Shown here in pieces: positions 44,232 to 53,525 of a DNA stretch of 64,000 nt. Source of the stretch: an uncultured Lachnospiraceae bacterium. Its GTDB lineage: Bacteria; Bacillota; Clostridia; Lachnospirales; Lachnospiraceae. Positions within the stretch are counted from its first letter, which is position 1, and each line of letters opens with the position of its first letter. The translations under genes and the position numbers were made by a program. The stretch covers positions 1 to 64,000 of the forward strand of contig CAJUQB010000009.1 of assembly GCA_910588285.1 (NCBI GenBank). Direction: 5' to 3'. The notes under the pieces were generated by a model, which saw nothing but the letters and a program-made list of their open reading frames with translations, ran no database searches and had not been told where the DNA came from.

Positions 44232-44264
44232 GTTACTGGAGCACCCGTAAGTGTGAACAGTAAC
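44232..44264. repeat. Palindromic intergenic repeat
   Basis: GTTACTG (44,232-44,238) and CAGTAAC (44,258-44,264) flank a partly complementary centre (GAGCAC ... GTGTGA). The ends resemble GTTACT...TTCAC in the repeats at 57-83 and 61,055-61,227. Confidence 0.5.
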
Positions 44265-44286
44265 TAACAATCCTCCAGCTGCTTTT

Positions 44287-45645
44287 ATGGGGTCCTTTAT
44301 GCAACAATTCCTTACCCTGCTGGGAAGCTGTACTGCATTTTTGTGGAGCGGCCCGCTCCTGTTCCTGCTTCTCGGCACCCACCTGTATTTTACCCTGCGC
44401 CTGGGCTTCATCCAGCGCTTTCTGCCCAGAGGGATCCGTCTTACCTTTTCCAGGAATGATGGAACAGAGACAGGCGTATCGCCCTTTGGGGCCCTGGCCA
44501 CTGCCCTTGCGGCCACCATCGGCACGGGAAATATCATCGGCATCTCCACAGCCATTGCCCTGGGCGGTCCGGGGGCTGTGTTCTGGTGCTGGCTCACAGG
44601 CCTTCTGGGCATAGCCACCTGCTATGGCGAATGCTTCCTGTCCATGCGCTTCCGCACCAGGCTTGCGGACGGCCAGCCGGCGGGAGGCCCTATGTATGTG
44701 CTGCTGCTGGGCCTGGGCAAAAAAGGACTGGCACGGCTCTTTGCCGCAGCTGCCATTCTCGCCTCCTTTGGCATGGGGAGCAGCGTACAGTCCCATTCCA
44801 TCTACCAGGCAGTGACCGCCTGCCTTCCCGGCAATGCCCGGCTCTCCTCCCTGCTCCCCCACCTGGTTGGCATGGCCACCGCGCTGCTGGCCGGTGCCGT
44901 GATGCTGGGGGGCGCCAGGAAGATTGCAGGCATCTGCACCTTTCTGGTGCCCTTTATGAGCCTGTTCTATCTGGGAGGCTGCGGGTATCTGCTGTTCCTT
45001 CACCGGGATTGGCTCCTTCCCGCCCTGTCTCTGATCCTGAAATGCGCCTTCACCCCCTCTGCCGCCCTGGGAGGCGCAGCCGGCGCCGGACTCCTGGCAG
45101 GCCTACGGGTGGGCATCTCCCGGGGGCTCTTCACCAATGAGGCAGGCTTGGGCTCCATCCCCATGGCTGCCGCCTCCTCCCAGAGCGACTCGCCGACACG
45201 GCAGAGCCTGATCTCCATGACAGGCCCCTTCTGGGATACGGTGGTCATCTGTGCAGTCACCGGCCTGGTACTGGTCAGCAGTATGCTGGCAGAACCGTCT
45301 GTATACCAAAAGATCCCCATGGAGGCCATCTGCTTTACGGCCTTTTCCCGCCTGCCTCTGCTGGGGCCGCAGATCCTGGCCCTGTCCCTGATCCTTTTCG
45401 CCTTTGCCACCATTCTGGGCTGGTGCTGCTACGGGGAGCGCAGCGTCACCTTCCTGGCCGGCGAGCATGGAAAAAAGCCCTACCAGGTAGCGTATCTTGT
45501 CTTCGTCTACCTGGGGGCCGTTATTCCCTTAAAGCTGGTCTGGGATCTCTCAGACCTGCTGAACGCACTTATGATGCTTCCAAACCTTCTGGCTCTGTGG
45601 CTGCTGCGCCGCCAGATCCTGCCGCCCGGCCGCCGGGGGATTTGA
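44287..45645 (+). CDS. Sodium:amino acid symporter, AGCS family
   Basis: 452 residues with about 11 hydrophobic helices. The AGCS signature is clear: ATIGTGNIIGISTAIALGGPGAVFW, then LFTNEAGLGSIPMAAASS. The family imports alanine or glycine with sodium. An alternative ATG four codons in (44,299) has GGGG six nt upstream and may be the true start. It is divergent from cysK. No glycine riboswitch is visible. Confidence 0.9.
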   Translation: MGSFMQQFLTLLGSCTAFLWSGPLLFLLLGTHLYFTLRLGFIQRFLPRGIRLTFSRNDGTETGVSPFGALATALAATIGTGNIIGISTAIALGGPGAVFWCWLTGLLGIATCYGECFLSMRFRTRLADGQPAGGPMYVLLLGLGKKGLARLFAAAAILASFGMGSSVQSHSIYQAVTACLPGNARLSSLLPHLVGMATALLAGAVMLGGARKIAGICTFLVPFMSLFYLGGCGYLLFLHRDWLLPALSLILKCAFTPSAALGGAAGAGLLAGLRVGISRGLFTNEAGLGSIPMAAASSQSDSPTRQSLISMTGPFWDTVVICAVTGLVLVSSMLAEPSVYQKIPMEAICFTAFSRLPLLGPQILALSLILFAFATILGWCCYGERSVTFLAGEHGKKPYQVAYLVFVYLGAVIPLKLVWDLSDLLNALMMLPNLLALWLLRRQILPPGRRGI

Positions 45646-45737
45646 TCCTGCTCCACCGGACACCGCCGGCCCGGCCGCTGGTCCCCTTAAGCATGCTCTG
45701 CCCTGGGCGGGCCGGCTGCCGGGGCTGTTCGCGAAGG

Positions 45738-46415
45738 TCACCGGAGCTGCTCCGGCAGCTGCCAGAATTCCCGGGCCTCCGAAAGGCGCTGGTACAGCTG
45801 TCCGAAAAAATCCTCCTGCCGGTAGGGCGTCAGATAAAACAGACGCAGCAGATATGCCGTAATCTGCCGGTGGAAGGCATCCTCCCCCCGCTGCCGGATG
45901 GCCTCCTCCACATCCAGCAGAAAATAATGCCACTCCCGGATATAGCCTTCGTAGCCCGCTGCATCTGCCTCTCCCAGCCATTTCCGGACCTTGATTTTGC
46001 CGCGGTTTTTATGGCTGCACTCGCCTACCTGTAAAAAGTAGAATACCTTCCCCTCCTCGTACAGCCGTCCCAGGGGGAACAGGCGGCAGATGCCGGGCCG
46101 GAAGGAATGGATGCTGCAGCGTCCCTCTGCCGTCAGGAAGCCGCAGCGCTCCGCCTCCCCGGTAAGCTTAAGGTTGGGCAGGATCACACCGTCCACCACG
46201 CCAAGCTCCAGGTACTGATCCAGCAGCTGCTCTGCCGAAAGGCCCGTGCCCTCCGTCAGGCGGTGCACGTCCAGCGGGTCCAGCACAATGGAACTCCCCA
46301 TGCCGCTGCAGCAGTCCCAGCAGCCCGTGCAGTCCCCGCAGTCCGCCTTCACCATATCGTTCAGGCCATACCGCCTGCCATCGGAAATCTCGTTGATATC
46401 AATGTCACGCTTCAT
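45738..46415 (-). CDS. YkgJ-family cysteine cluster protein
   Basis: 225 residues. The N-terminal cysteine cluster CGDCTGCWDCC and the later SFRPGICRLFPLGR plus ECSHKN are typical of the YkgJ (CxxCxxCC) family, which probably binds zinc or an iron-sulfur centre. Biochemical role unknown. It sits upstream of no obvious partner; an HAD phosphatase gene lies upstream on the same strand. Confidence 0.88.
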   Translation of the reverse strand: MKRDIDINEISDGRRYGLNDMVKADCGDCTGCWDCCSGMGSSIVLDPLDVHRLTEGTGLSAEQLLDQYLELGVVDGVILPNLKLTGEAERCGFLTAEGRCSIHSFRPGICRLFPLGRLYEEGKVFYFLQVGECSHKNRGKIKVRKWLGEADAAGYEGYIREWHYFLLDVEEAIRQRGEDAFHRQITAYLLRLFYLTPYRQEDFFGQLYQRLSEAREFWQLPEQLR

Positions 46416-46491
46416 TCTGTTCTCCGTTCCAGATTAGCTATCTTCGTAGTGACCTAGTCATTCCACGCCCGTTCTTCCCCAAACAGCCGCA

Positions 46492-47136
46492 TTATTCCTC
46501 CATCAACATTTCATCCACTACATCCGGCAGCTCCCACAGCTCCTGAATCACCGGCACCTGGGCGTCAATCTGCCCATAGCCCGTCCTGGTATGGATGAAA
46601 GGAAGTCCTGCCGTCCGGGAGGCCTCATAATCCCCCTGGGTATCCCCCACATAGACCGCCCGGTCCAGCTGGTTCCTGTCTGCCACCAGGCGGATATTGT
46701 ACCCCTTTGGCTGCCCGGTTCCTCCATAGCTCTCAAAATCGTCAAAATACGCTCTCAGCCCATGGTGCTCCAGGAAGGCTTCAATATATCCCACCTGGCA
46801 GTTGCTGACAATAAACAGGTGGTAGCCCCTGCGCCGCAGCTCCTCCAGCATCTCCACCAGCCCGGAAAAGGGATGTCCCCCATGCTCCCGAATGTAAATG
46901 TTCTCCTGCTCCATGCAGTAAGCCAGCACCTCCCTGCGCCGCTCTGGCTCCACCTCATCAAAAAAAATATCCGCAATCTCATCCATCACCCGGCCCATGA
47001 CGGACTGAATCTGCTCCATGGTGGGCTTTTTCGTGATATCCGGGCAGTCCCTAAGGGCCAGCACCCAGGACTCTGCCACCTCCCTGGAGGAATCCCACAG
47101 CGTTCCGTCCAGGTCAAACAATACTCCTTTTTTCAT
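46492..47136 (-). CDS. HAD-family phosphatase (phosphoglycolate phosphatase-like)
   Basis: 214 residues from the ATG at 47,136 with GGAGAG upstream. The HAD motifs are present: LFDLDGTLWDSS with the nucleophile Asp, FIVSNCQ (motif II), and GDTQGDYEAS (motif IV); the Lys motif is GQPKG. The helical cap places it in subclass I with phosphoglycolate and pyrophosphate phosphatases. Substrate unknown. Confidence 0.9.
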   Translation of the reverse strand: MKKGVLFDLDGTLWDSSREVAESWVLALRDCPDITKKPTMEQIQSVMGRVMDEIADIFFDEVEPERRREVLAYCMEQENIYIREHGGHPFSGLVEMLEELRRRGYHLFIVSNCQVGYIEAFLEHHGLRAYFDDFESYGGTGQPKGYNIRLVADRNQLDRAVYVGDTQGDYEASRTAGLPFIHTRTGYGQIDAQVPVIQELWELPDVVDEMLMEE

Positions 47137-47317
47137 GTCTATCGTCTCTCCTATTCTATCAAGTCCAAAAAAAGAACTCCACCTATTATACAATATCTGC
47201 TGCACGAAAAGCAATTACTTTGCAGATAAGAATCCGCTGGAATCACAAAAAAGGATGTGAAGCATGGTTTTCAGCAAAATCCATGTCTCACACCCGTTTT
47301 CTGCGCTCTTCCGGCAA

Positions 47318-47403
47318 AAGGCACATTCCTGTCCCGCCCTTTCGGATACAGCCGGCTAAAAAGGCACATTCCTGTCCCGCTCCTTTGGATACAGCCGGCT
47401 AAA
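47318..47403. repeat. 43-bp tandem direct repeat
   Basis: Two units, 47,318-47,360 and 47,361-47,403, identical at 40 of 43 positions. On the minus strand each contains CGGGACAGGAATGTGCC, close to the core of the dispersed repeats at 57-83 and 61,201-61,227. The second unit includes the stop codon of the MBL hydrolase gene. Confidence 0.88.
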
Positions 47404-48232
47404 GCGGCTCCTCCTTATAAATTCTGCGGTAGATAATATTCCCCACCTTTCCGTCCAGCCTGCGGTAGCCCTCCCCGGTCCTTTTCGCCTGAAGGCAGGC
47501 CTGCCCCCGGAAATCCATGGGCACTGCATCTACATTTCCTGAGAATATATCCTCACAGACCTCCAGCACATGTTTCATCATGTCACGGTCTGTCTCCGGC
47601 TCCCCGTGGCTTCGAAATACGGTATGGTATGTTCCTTCTAATTTTTCCGAAACCTCCAGCAGGGTTTCGTAATACTCCTCTACGCTGGAGGCCTCCTCGC
47701 TGAACAGAAAGGTCCCGTCCGTACACGCATCCCCCAGGATCAGAATCCCCTTTTCCCGTATCAGGATTACCATGGAGCCCTGCGTATGCCCTGGCAGGGA
47801 ATATGCATCCACATGGAGCCCGCCCAGGTCAAAGGAGGCCCCGTCCGTAAGATGGGTATAGTGCAATTCTGTTTTCGTGTTCAGGATATCCTCCGTCAGG
47901 GCCGCGGTTTTATCCGGTATTCCCATCCGGATATATTCCAGCCGCTCCCTGGGTTCAATGCCCTTTTGGTATACCGCCTCATCCGCCTCGTTCATATAGA
48001 CCGCATCGAACTGGGCTGCTCCCATGGCATGATCCAGATGCCCGTGGGTCAAAAGAACCGTCAAATCCTTGTGGGACAGCCCCTCTACATAGCTTCTCAG
48101 ATCTCCCAGCCCCACTCCGCTGTCGATCAGCACGGCCTTGTCTTTCCCCTCGATCAGGAACATATTCTCCCCGGAAATACCGGAGATAACGGTGATATCT
48201 TCCTCCCATTTCTTATGGCTGTAATATTCCAT
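47399..48232 (-). CDS. MBL-fold metallo-hydrolase
   Basis: 277 residues from the ATG at 48,232 after GGAGAGGAG. The metallo-beta-lactamase fold is shown by THGHLDHAMGA, with LPGHTQGSMVI, ILGDACTDG and a late FRSHGEPE supplying further metal ligands. These enzymes hydrolyse thioesters, lactones, phosphodiesters and other bonds. It is the last gene of the carbohydrate ABC series, 16 nt after the carboxylesterase, so it may act on the same imported compound. Confidence 0.88.
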   Translation of the reverse strand: MEYYSHKKWEEDITVISGISGENMFLIEGKDKAVLIDSGVGLGDLRSYVEGLSHKDLTVLLTHGHLDHAMGAAQFDAVYMNEADEAVYQKGIEPRERLEYIRMGIPDKTAALTEDILNTKTELHYTHLTDGASFDLGGLHVDAYSLPGHTQGSMVILIREKGILILGDACTDGTFLFSEEASSVEEYYETLLEVSEKLEGTYHTVFRSHGEPETDRDMMKHVLEVCEDIFSGNVDAVPMDFRGQACLQAKRTGEGYRRLDGKVGNIIYRRIYKEEPL

Positions 48233-48247
48233 TTTTCTCCTCTCCAA

Positions 48248-49564
48248 TCAGACAAATTCCCGGATAAAGGGCTGGCTTTTTTGGCAGGGCTTCCATTCCG
48301 GCAGACCCGCTCCGTTGGGATCCCCGGTCTTCATGAAATTGGTCCAGTAATCCAGCATCTGGCTGCTTAAGGCATAGTCCGCTTCCGTGAAGGGCCGCCA
48401 GCAGCGATCCAGGGTGCCGAACATATACCAGAGCTCCGACGAATGCCAGGCTCCCCGCTGATCCCCCGGCAGGCTGTGGGTGAAATAGTAGGTATAGGCA
48501 GGCTTCCTCCCCAGCTCCTCCAGCTTATGGCTAAAGGATAATATCCCATCATACAGCCCGGAATGCTCTCCTGCCGCCACCATTTCCGGCGTGGTCATAA
48601 TATCATCCCTGGTGGAGCCCAGCATATAGGGGATATCCCGGATCTCCCCCCTGTTCATGATATGGTTGTAGGTGTCGTCCAGCACCTTCCCGTCGATGTT
48701 GGGAGCCAAAAACAGCCCAACTGTTGGAATCAGCTTCTGCTCCAGGGGCGCCAGGCACTCCAGAATCTCAGCCGCCGGCTTGGCCCGCAATTCCTCCAGG
48801 CTGGCTGCGCCTGCCAGCTTTACAAATTCCTCCCCCAGAAGCTCCTCCTGCTCCAGGGTCAGGTCATTGTGCAGCCCCGTACCGTAGGAGCCTCCGCTCT
48901 GCATGATTGCCTTTGCAATCATATTTTTGGTGAGCTTTGAGGAAACCAGGGTTTGTGCGCTCATGGCGCCTGCACTCTGGCCGAAAACCGTAATATTTTC
49001 CGGATCCCCGCCAAAGGCATCAATATTATCATATACCCAGGTAAGGGCGCAGATCTGGTCCAGAATCCCGTAATTTCCTGAAATATGCTCCGGATTCTCC
49101 TGTGACAGCCACCGGTGGGCCAGAAACCCAAACAAATTGCAGCGGTATTCCACGCTGACGAGAATGACGCCCCGCTCACAATAGGCCTGGCCGCCGAACT
49201 CCAGCTCCGTGGCGTAGCCGGCCGCAAAGGCACCCCCATGGATCCAGAAGGCCACCGGGAGCCTTTTCCCCTGGGCCTCCTTGGGTGCCCAGATATTTAG
49301 ATACAGGCAGTCCTCGCTTCCGCTTCTGTCAAACATGGGATTGCTGTAAAATTCCGGCGTATACAGATCATCCCTGTGCTGGCTGGCCATACACCGGTTG
49401 GCATATACCGTACCGTCAAGCACACCCTCCCAGGGCTCTGCCGGCACCGGGGCCTTCCAGCGCAGCTCCCCCACCGGGGGCTTTGCATAGGGCACCCTCC
49501 GGTATTCCACATAGGTGTCAAATGCCACCCCTTCTATCTTTCCAAGCTTTGTTTCAACAATCAT
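48248..49564 (-). CDS. Carboxylesterase (type B, alpha/beta hydrolase)
   Basis: 438 residues without a signal peptide. The type-B carboxylesterase motifs are SEDCLYLNIWAP, the oxyanion-hole WIHGGAFAAG and the nucleophile elbow FGQSAGAMS; the catalytic His is probably in GAWHSSELWYMFG. It is cytoplasmic and lies 17 nt downstream of the sugar ABC permease, so it probably removes acyl groups from an imported oligosaccharide. The protein is slightly short for the family, lacking part of the usual acid-residue loop region. Confidence 0.88.
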   Translation of the reverse strand: MIVETKLGKIEGVAFDTYVEYRRVPYAKPPVGELRWKAPVPAEPWEGVLDGTVYANRCMASQHRDDLYTPEFYSNPMFDRSGSEDCLYLNIWAPKEAQGKRLPVAFWIHGGAFAAGYATELEFGGQAYCERGVILVSVEYRCNLFGFLAHRWLSQENPEHISGNYGILDQICALTWVYDNIDAFGGDPENITVFGQSAGAMSAQTLVSSKLTKNMIAKAIMQSGGSYGTGLHNDLTLEQEELLGEEFVKLAGAASLEELRAKPAAEILECLAPLEQKLIPTVGLFLAPNIDGKVLDDTYNHIMNRGEIRDIPYMLGSTRDDIMTTPEMVAAGEHSGLYDGILSFSHKLEELGRKPAYTYYFTHSLPGDQRGAWHSSELWYMFGTLDRCWRPFTEADYALSSQMLDYWTNFMKTGDPNGAGLPEWKPCQKSQPFIREFV

Positions 49565-49580
49565 AGCTTTTGCTCCTTTC

Positions 49581-50510
49581 TTATTCCTTCACGCCGCCAA
49601 GGGCAATCCCCTTGACAAAATACTTCTGGAAGAAGGGATATACTGCCAAAATCGGAATCACGCCGATCACCGCCATGGCCATCCGTATGGAGGTGCTGGG
49701 CATCTTCTTGATCACCGTAACGGTAGTCATCTGGGATAGGGCCTGTATGTTGGTCATAATCGTGTTCAACAGCTGCTGCAGGCTGTACAGCCGCGAATTT
49801 GTAACATAATACAAGCCGTTGGTCCAGTCATTCCAGTACCCCAAAGACACCAGCAGCCCGATGGTGGCAAAAATCGGCCGTGACAGGGGCATGACAATCC
49901 CAAAGTAGGTCCTCACCTCCCCGGCGCCGTCAATCCTGGCCGCCTCAATCAGGGCCGGATGGATATTCGTCTGGAAATTGGTCCGCAGCAGCATCACGTG
50001 AAAGCCGTTGAGCAGCAGTGTGGGAAGAATCAACGCCAGTATGGAATTTTTCAGGTGGAACACCTGGGTCCACATCATATAGGAGGGCACCAGCCCGCCG
50101 TTAAACAGCATGGTAAAAAACACATAAAAGGAAACGCCCTTCCTTCTTGTATAATCCTTCCTGCTTAAGGGGTAAGCCAGCATGGGGGTAATCAGCAGAC
50201 TGACCACCGTGCCCACCAGCGTCACCAGGATGGTAATCCCATAGGCATTCACAATATTTCCCAGGTTTGTGATAAACAGATACTCATAGGCATACGCGCT
50301 GAAGGCCTTGGGGAAAAAGGAATAACCGTTCTGCATCAACGAGTTTTCCTCGGTAAACGAGCTGACAATCAGCAGCACAAAGGGCAGCACCGCCATCAAC
50401 GACATCACGCACAGCACAAAATGGCATGCGCCCTGAAATATTTTCTCGCCGCGCCCCTGTACCCCGGAGCCGGCAAAATCCTCTTCACTTCTTTTTCTAT
50501 CCTTACGCAT
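49581..50510 (-). CDS. Carbohydrate ABC transporter permease (LplC/YtcP-like)
   Basis: 309 residues with six helices. The MalG/LplC-type EAA loop is present (EAARIDGAGEVRTYFGIVMPLS). The closest group is the LplC/YtcP permeases that import complex sugars or oligosaccharides with an LplA-like binding protein. It follows the LplB-like gene by 11 nt and precedes the esterase by 17 nt. Confidence 0.92.
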   Translation of the reverse strand: MRKDRKRSEEDFAGSGVQGRGEKIFQGACHFVLCVMSLMAVLPFVLLIVSSFTEENSLMQNGYSFFPKAFSAYAYEYLFITNLGNIVNAYGITILVTLVGTVVSLLITPMLAYPLSRKDYTRRKGVSFYVFFTMLFNGGLVPSYMMWTQVFHLKNSILALILPTLLLNGFHVMLLRTNFQTNIHPALIEAARIDGAGEVRTYFGIVMPLSRPIFATIGLLVSLGYWNDWTNGLYYVTNSRLYSLQQLLNTIMTNIQALSQMTTVTVIKKMPSTSIRMAMAVIGVIPILAVYPFFQKYFVKGIALGGVKE

Positions 50511-50521
50511 CCTGACCCTCC

Positions 50522-51871
50522 TTAGAACATTGCACTTTCCTGATCTACCTTACGTACAATTCCATTGGCAACAAGCACCACCACAAAGCCCACTACGGAC
50601 TGGAACACACTGGCTGCCGACGACATGGATATATTGTTCAGCTGCAGGAGACTCCGGTAAACATAGGTATCAATGGTCTGGGTGGTCGCATACAGCGCCC
50701 CCGCATTCATGGGCACCTGCAAAAACAGACCGAAATCCGAGAAGAAAATCCTTCCCACTGCCATAATGACCAGGGTAATCACCGTTGGCTTTAGCAAGGG
50801 CAGGGTCACCTTAAAAATCTGCTGCAGCTTGCTGGCCCCGTCTACATGGGCCGCCTCATACAGGCTCCGGTCAATACCGGAAATAGAGGACAGGTAGATG
50901 ATGGAGCTGTACCCCACGCCCTTCCACAGGAAGACAAAGACCAGGATAAAGGGCCAATAGGCAGGCTCGTTATAAAAATTAATGCTGTTTTCCCCCAGCA
51001 GGGATTTGTTAATCAGTCCGGCCTCATTGCCCAAAAAGGCATAGACAATATAAGAGATAATGATAATGGAAATCAGCTGGGGCAGCAAAATCGCTGTCTG
51101 GTATGCCTTCTTAAACCGCTTGGAAATGATTTCGTTCAGCATAATACCAACAATGATGGCAAAAATATTTCCCAGGATAATAAAAGCCAGATTATAGAGG
51201 ATCGTATTTCTGGTCATAACCCAGGAATCCGAGGATGCAAATAAATATTTGAAATTCTCGAATCCAATCCAGGGACTGTTCCAGATCCCAACCGAAAAAT
51301 CAATCTTTTTGAAGGCAATAAAAATGCCGAACAGCGGGCAATAATTATTCACCAGCAGATAGATACAGCCGGGTAATACAAAAAAATCCAAGGGGCCGAT
51401 GACCCGATTTTGATACAGGATATGCAGCGTCCGGGCAATCAACAGGGCGCCCAGCAGAGCCTCCAGCCAGATTCCATAGGCCAGCCCGTGCTTCTTGGTC
51501 TCCCCTAAGATGTACTCTGCCTGCATGGTAAAAAAGATACTTCCGGCAAACTGTAAAATGCCTGCCGCCAAAAGAAGATAGGCCCCCACGCGCACCTTTT
51601 TCACGATGGGAAATACCAGGGCAGCAGCCACTGACAGAAGAATTGCCAGAACCAGAACCGCCATAATGCCCGTTGCCGGCACGGTGGCCGTCCCCTGCTG
51701 AATCTTATGGGTGGTAAAAAAACTGATCCCGCTTAGTACATACGTCTGCTTTTTATAGGTATATTCCGCAAAGGGAAGGAGCATACACAGAACGGACAGT
51801 ACCGCAACGAGAAGCACATCAAATAATATTTTCCCCTGAACCGGGAGAATCTGTATTTTCTTTTTCTTCAC
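50522..51871 (-). CDS. Carbohydrate ABC transporter permease (LplB-like) with N-terminal extension
   Basis: 449 residues. The C-terminal 290 or so form a normal LplB-like permease beginning at DFFVLPGCIYLLVNNYCP, with the EAA motif EAAHVDGASKLQQIFKVTLPL. The first 155 residues are extra: three or four hydrophobic helices (LLVAVLSVLCMLLPFAEY, IMAVLVLAILLSVAAALVF, YLLLAAGILQFAGSIFF) with an outside loop. The extension might be a sensor or assembly module; I know of no assigned function. Confidence 0.88.
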   Translation of the reverse strand: MKKKKIQILPVQGKILFDVLLVAVLSVLCMLLPFAEYTYKKQTYVLSGISFFTTHKIQQGTATVPATGIMAVLVLAILLSVAAALVFPIVKKVRVGAYLLLAAGILQFAGSIFFTMQAEYILGETKKHGLAYGIWLEALLGALLIARTLHILYQNRVIGPLDFFVLPGCIYLLVNNYCPLFGIFIAFKKIDFSVGIWNSPWIGFENFKYLFASSDSWVMTRNTILYNLAFIILGNIFAIIVGIMLNEIISKRFKKAYQTAILLPQLISIIIISYIVYAFLGNEAGLINKSLLGENSINFYNEPAYWPFILVFVFLWKGVGYSSIIYLSSISGIDRSLYEAAHVDGASKLQQIFKVTLPLLKPTVITLVIMAVGRIFFSDFGLFLQVPMNAGALYATTQTIDTYVYRSLLQLNNISMSSAASVFQSVVGFVVVLVANGIVRKVDQESAMF

Positions 51872-51912
51872 AACTGCCTCCGAATTTTATGAATCTTTCC
51901 TGCATTTTGACT

Positions 51913-51937
51913 GGGGGAGCAGACCTCCTGCCCCCCC
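51913..51937 (-). other. Stem-loop between binding-protein and permease genes
   Basis: On the minus strand GGGGGGGCAG pairs with CTGCTCCCCC through one G-U pair, with a 5-nt loop and no T run. Such a hairpin can stabilise the upstream binding-protein message relative to the permeases. Confidence 0.5.
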
Positions 51938-51956
51938 TTTTCTCCTTTTCAACCGG

Positions 51957-53525
51957 TTACTGCTGTGCACGCCACTCATCCAGCTGGCGTTGTACCTCCT
52001 CAATGTAAGTCTGGAGACCGTTTGCGTACAATTTGTCAATAAATGCCTGATAGGACGCATCGTCTGCCAGCCCGGTTAATATCTGACCCTTGTATTCCTC
52101 ATATACGGTATTCAGAGCCGCCACCTCGGAGGAAATCGCATCCGTATTGATACGGAATCCCAGCAGCGGGGAATACTTCAAGCCGTCGATATCTACCTCG
52201 CTCATCTTATACCCCGCATCCAGCTCCTGCCTGGTGGAGTCGCAGAGCAGGACATTGCCAAAAAGTCCGACGGTATTGGGCGCATAGTTGCTGTCCGCAT
52301 TCACTTCAAGGCCCCCGTTCTCTGCATAGGTATAATTTTCCCCTTCAATTCCATAGCTGACCAGCATCTTGACATCCTTGTCCGTATAGCACAGGTTCAT
52401 GAGCTTTGCCGCTGCCTCCGGCTCTGTGGCAGAGGAGGGGATGGCCATTGTCAGAATCGAAACCAGGCTGGTGGATATGTACGCATCCGCCATCTTAATG
52501 GTGGTGTTTGGCTCCGGGGCCAGGGCATCGCCGCCGATTACACGCAGGAGGTTTCCTCCGATGATGCCGCAGGCCACGGTAATGTCCGAGGTGGGGTCGT
52601 CTGTCCTGGTAGCGATATCCTTATCCACATAGCCGGCCTGATACCAGCCCTGCATTCTGGCCAGTACCTCCTTGTACTCATCTGTCTCAAAATAGCTGAC
52701 CACCTTGGTGGGATCCTTGTCAACCATCACACAGAGCAGCTCGGTTCCCAGATTGTCAACAGGCGTGTCGCCCAGAGCAATATTCTGTGCCCCGGAGCTG
52801 ATCATCTTCATGTCCGGATGCTTGGCATAAATTTTTTCAAATACGGTTGTGATATCATCAACGGTCTTGACGTCATCTGCCGTCATCCCCGCTTCCTCCA
52901 GCAGTGAGGTTCGCACCTTGAAATAGACGTCGCTGGTGTAATCCGTCAGAACCGGAAGGGCATACAGGCTGCCGTCCGCGCTGGTGGTATTGGTAACTAT
53001 CTTCGGAATCAGCGCCATGGTCTCCTGGCCATATTCTGCCATCAGGTCGTCAATGGGCTTTAACTGCCCGGCTGCCAGCATGGACGAGAAGCTTCCTGCC
53101 CCTGCCGGGAAGGTGGTAACCAGGTCAATCTTATCCCCGGCGCTGACCTGCATGGGCATCTGGGTCAGATAGGTTCCCATGTCCAGGATCTGGAGATCTA
53201 CCTTAACATTGATCTTGCTTAAGGTAATCTCATTCAGGGCGTCCTCCACCTTCTGGATCCCTTCTTCATTGGCATTTCCGCCTACATTCCACATCATCCA
53301 TGTAACCTCTGCCGGATCCTCGTCCCACTCTCCTTCTGCACGTTCTGTCCCGCCGGTTCCCTCTGTTCCTTCCGTCTCATCTGCCCCGTCGGTCTGGGCC
53401 GGGGGCTGCTCTGTGGACGAGCCGTCCGCATTTTGCTCAACGTTGCCTCCGCAGCCTGCGAACAATGCGCTGCTCAAGGTGGCTGCCAGCAGCAAAGCCA
53501 TTAATTTTTTTGTTCTCTTTTTCAT
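51957..53525 (-). CDS. Sugar-binding lipoprotein (LplA-like)
   Basis: 522 residues with a lipoprotein signal peptide (MALLLAATLSSALFAGC, lipobox LFAGC) and a low-complexity Thr/Glu/Gly linker (about 25-70). The rest is an extracellular solute-binding protein of the large LplA/YtcQ group (VTWMMWNVGGNANEEG, LYALPVLTDYTSDVYFKVR). It delivers an oligosaccharide to the two following permeases; the ATPase must be supplied elsewhere, as is usual for this class. Confidence 0.93.
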   Translation of the reverse strand: MKKRTKKLMALLLAATLSSALFAGCGGNVEQNADGSSTEQPPAQTDGADETEGTEGTGGTERAEGEWDEDPAEVTWMMWNVGGNANEEGIQKVEDALNEITLSKINVKVDLQILDMGTYLTQMPMQVSAGDKIDLVTTFPAGAGSFSSMLAAGQLKPIDDLMAEYGQETMALIPKIVTNTTSADGSLYALPVLTDYTSDVYFKVRTSLLEEAGMTADDVKTVDDITTVFEKIYAKHPDMKMISSGAQNIALGDTPVDNLGTELLCVMVDKDPTKVVSYFETDEYKEVLARMQGWYQAGYVDKDIATRTDDPTSDITVACGIIGGNLLRVIGGDALAPEPNTTIKMADAYISTSLVSILTMAIPSSATEPEAAAKLMNLCYTDKDVKMLVSYGIEGENYTYAENGGLEVNADSNYAPNTVGLFGNVLLCDSTRQELDAGYKMSEVDIDGLKYSPLLGFRINTDAISSEVAALNTVYEEYKGQILTGLADDASYQAFIDKLYANGLQTYIEEVQRQLDEWRAQQ

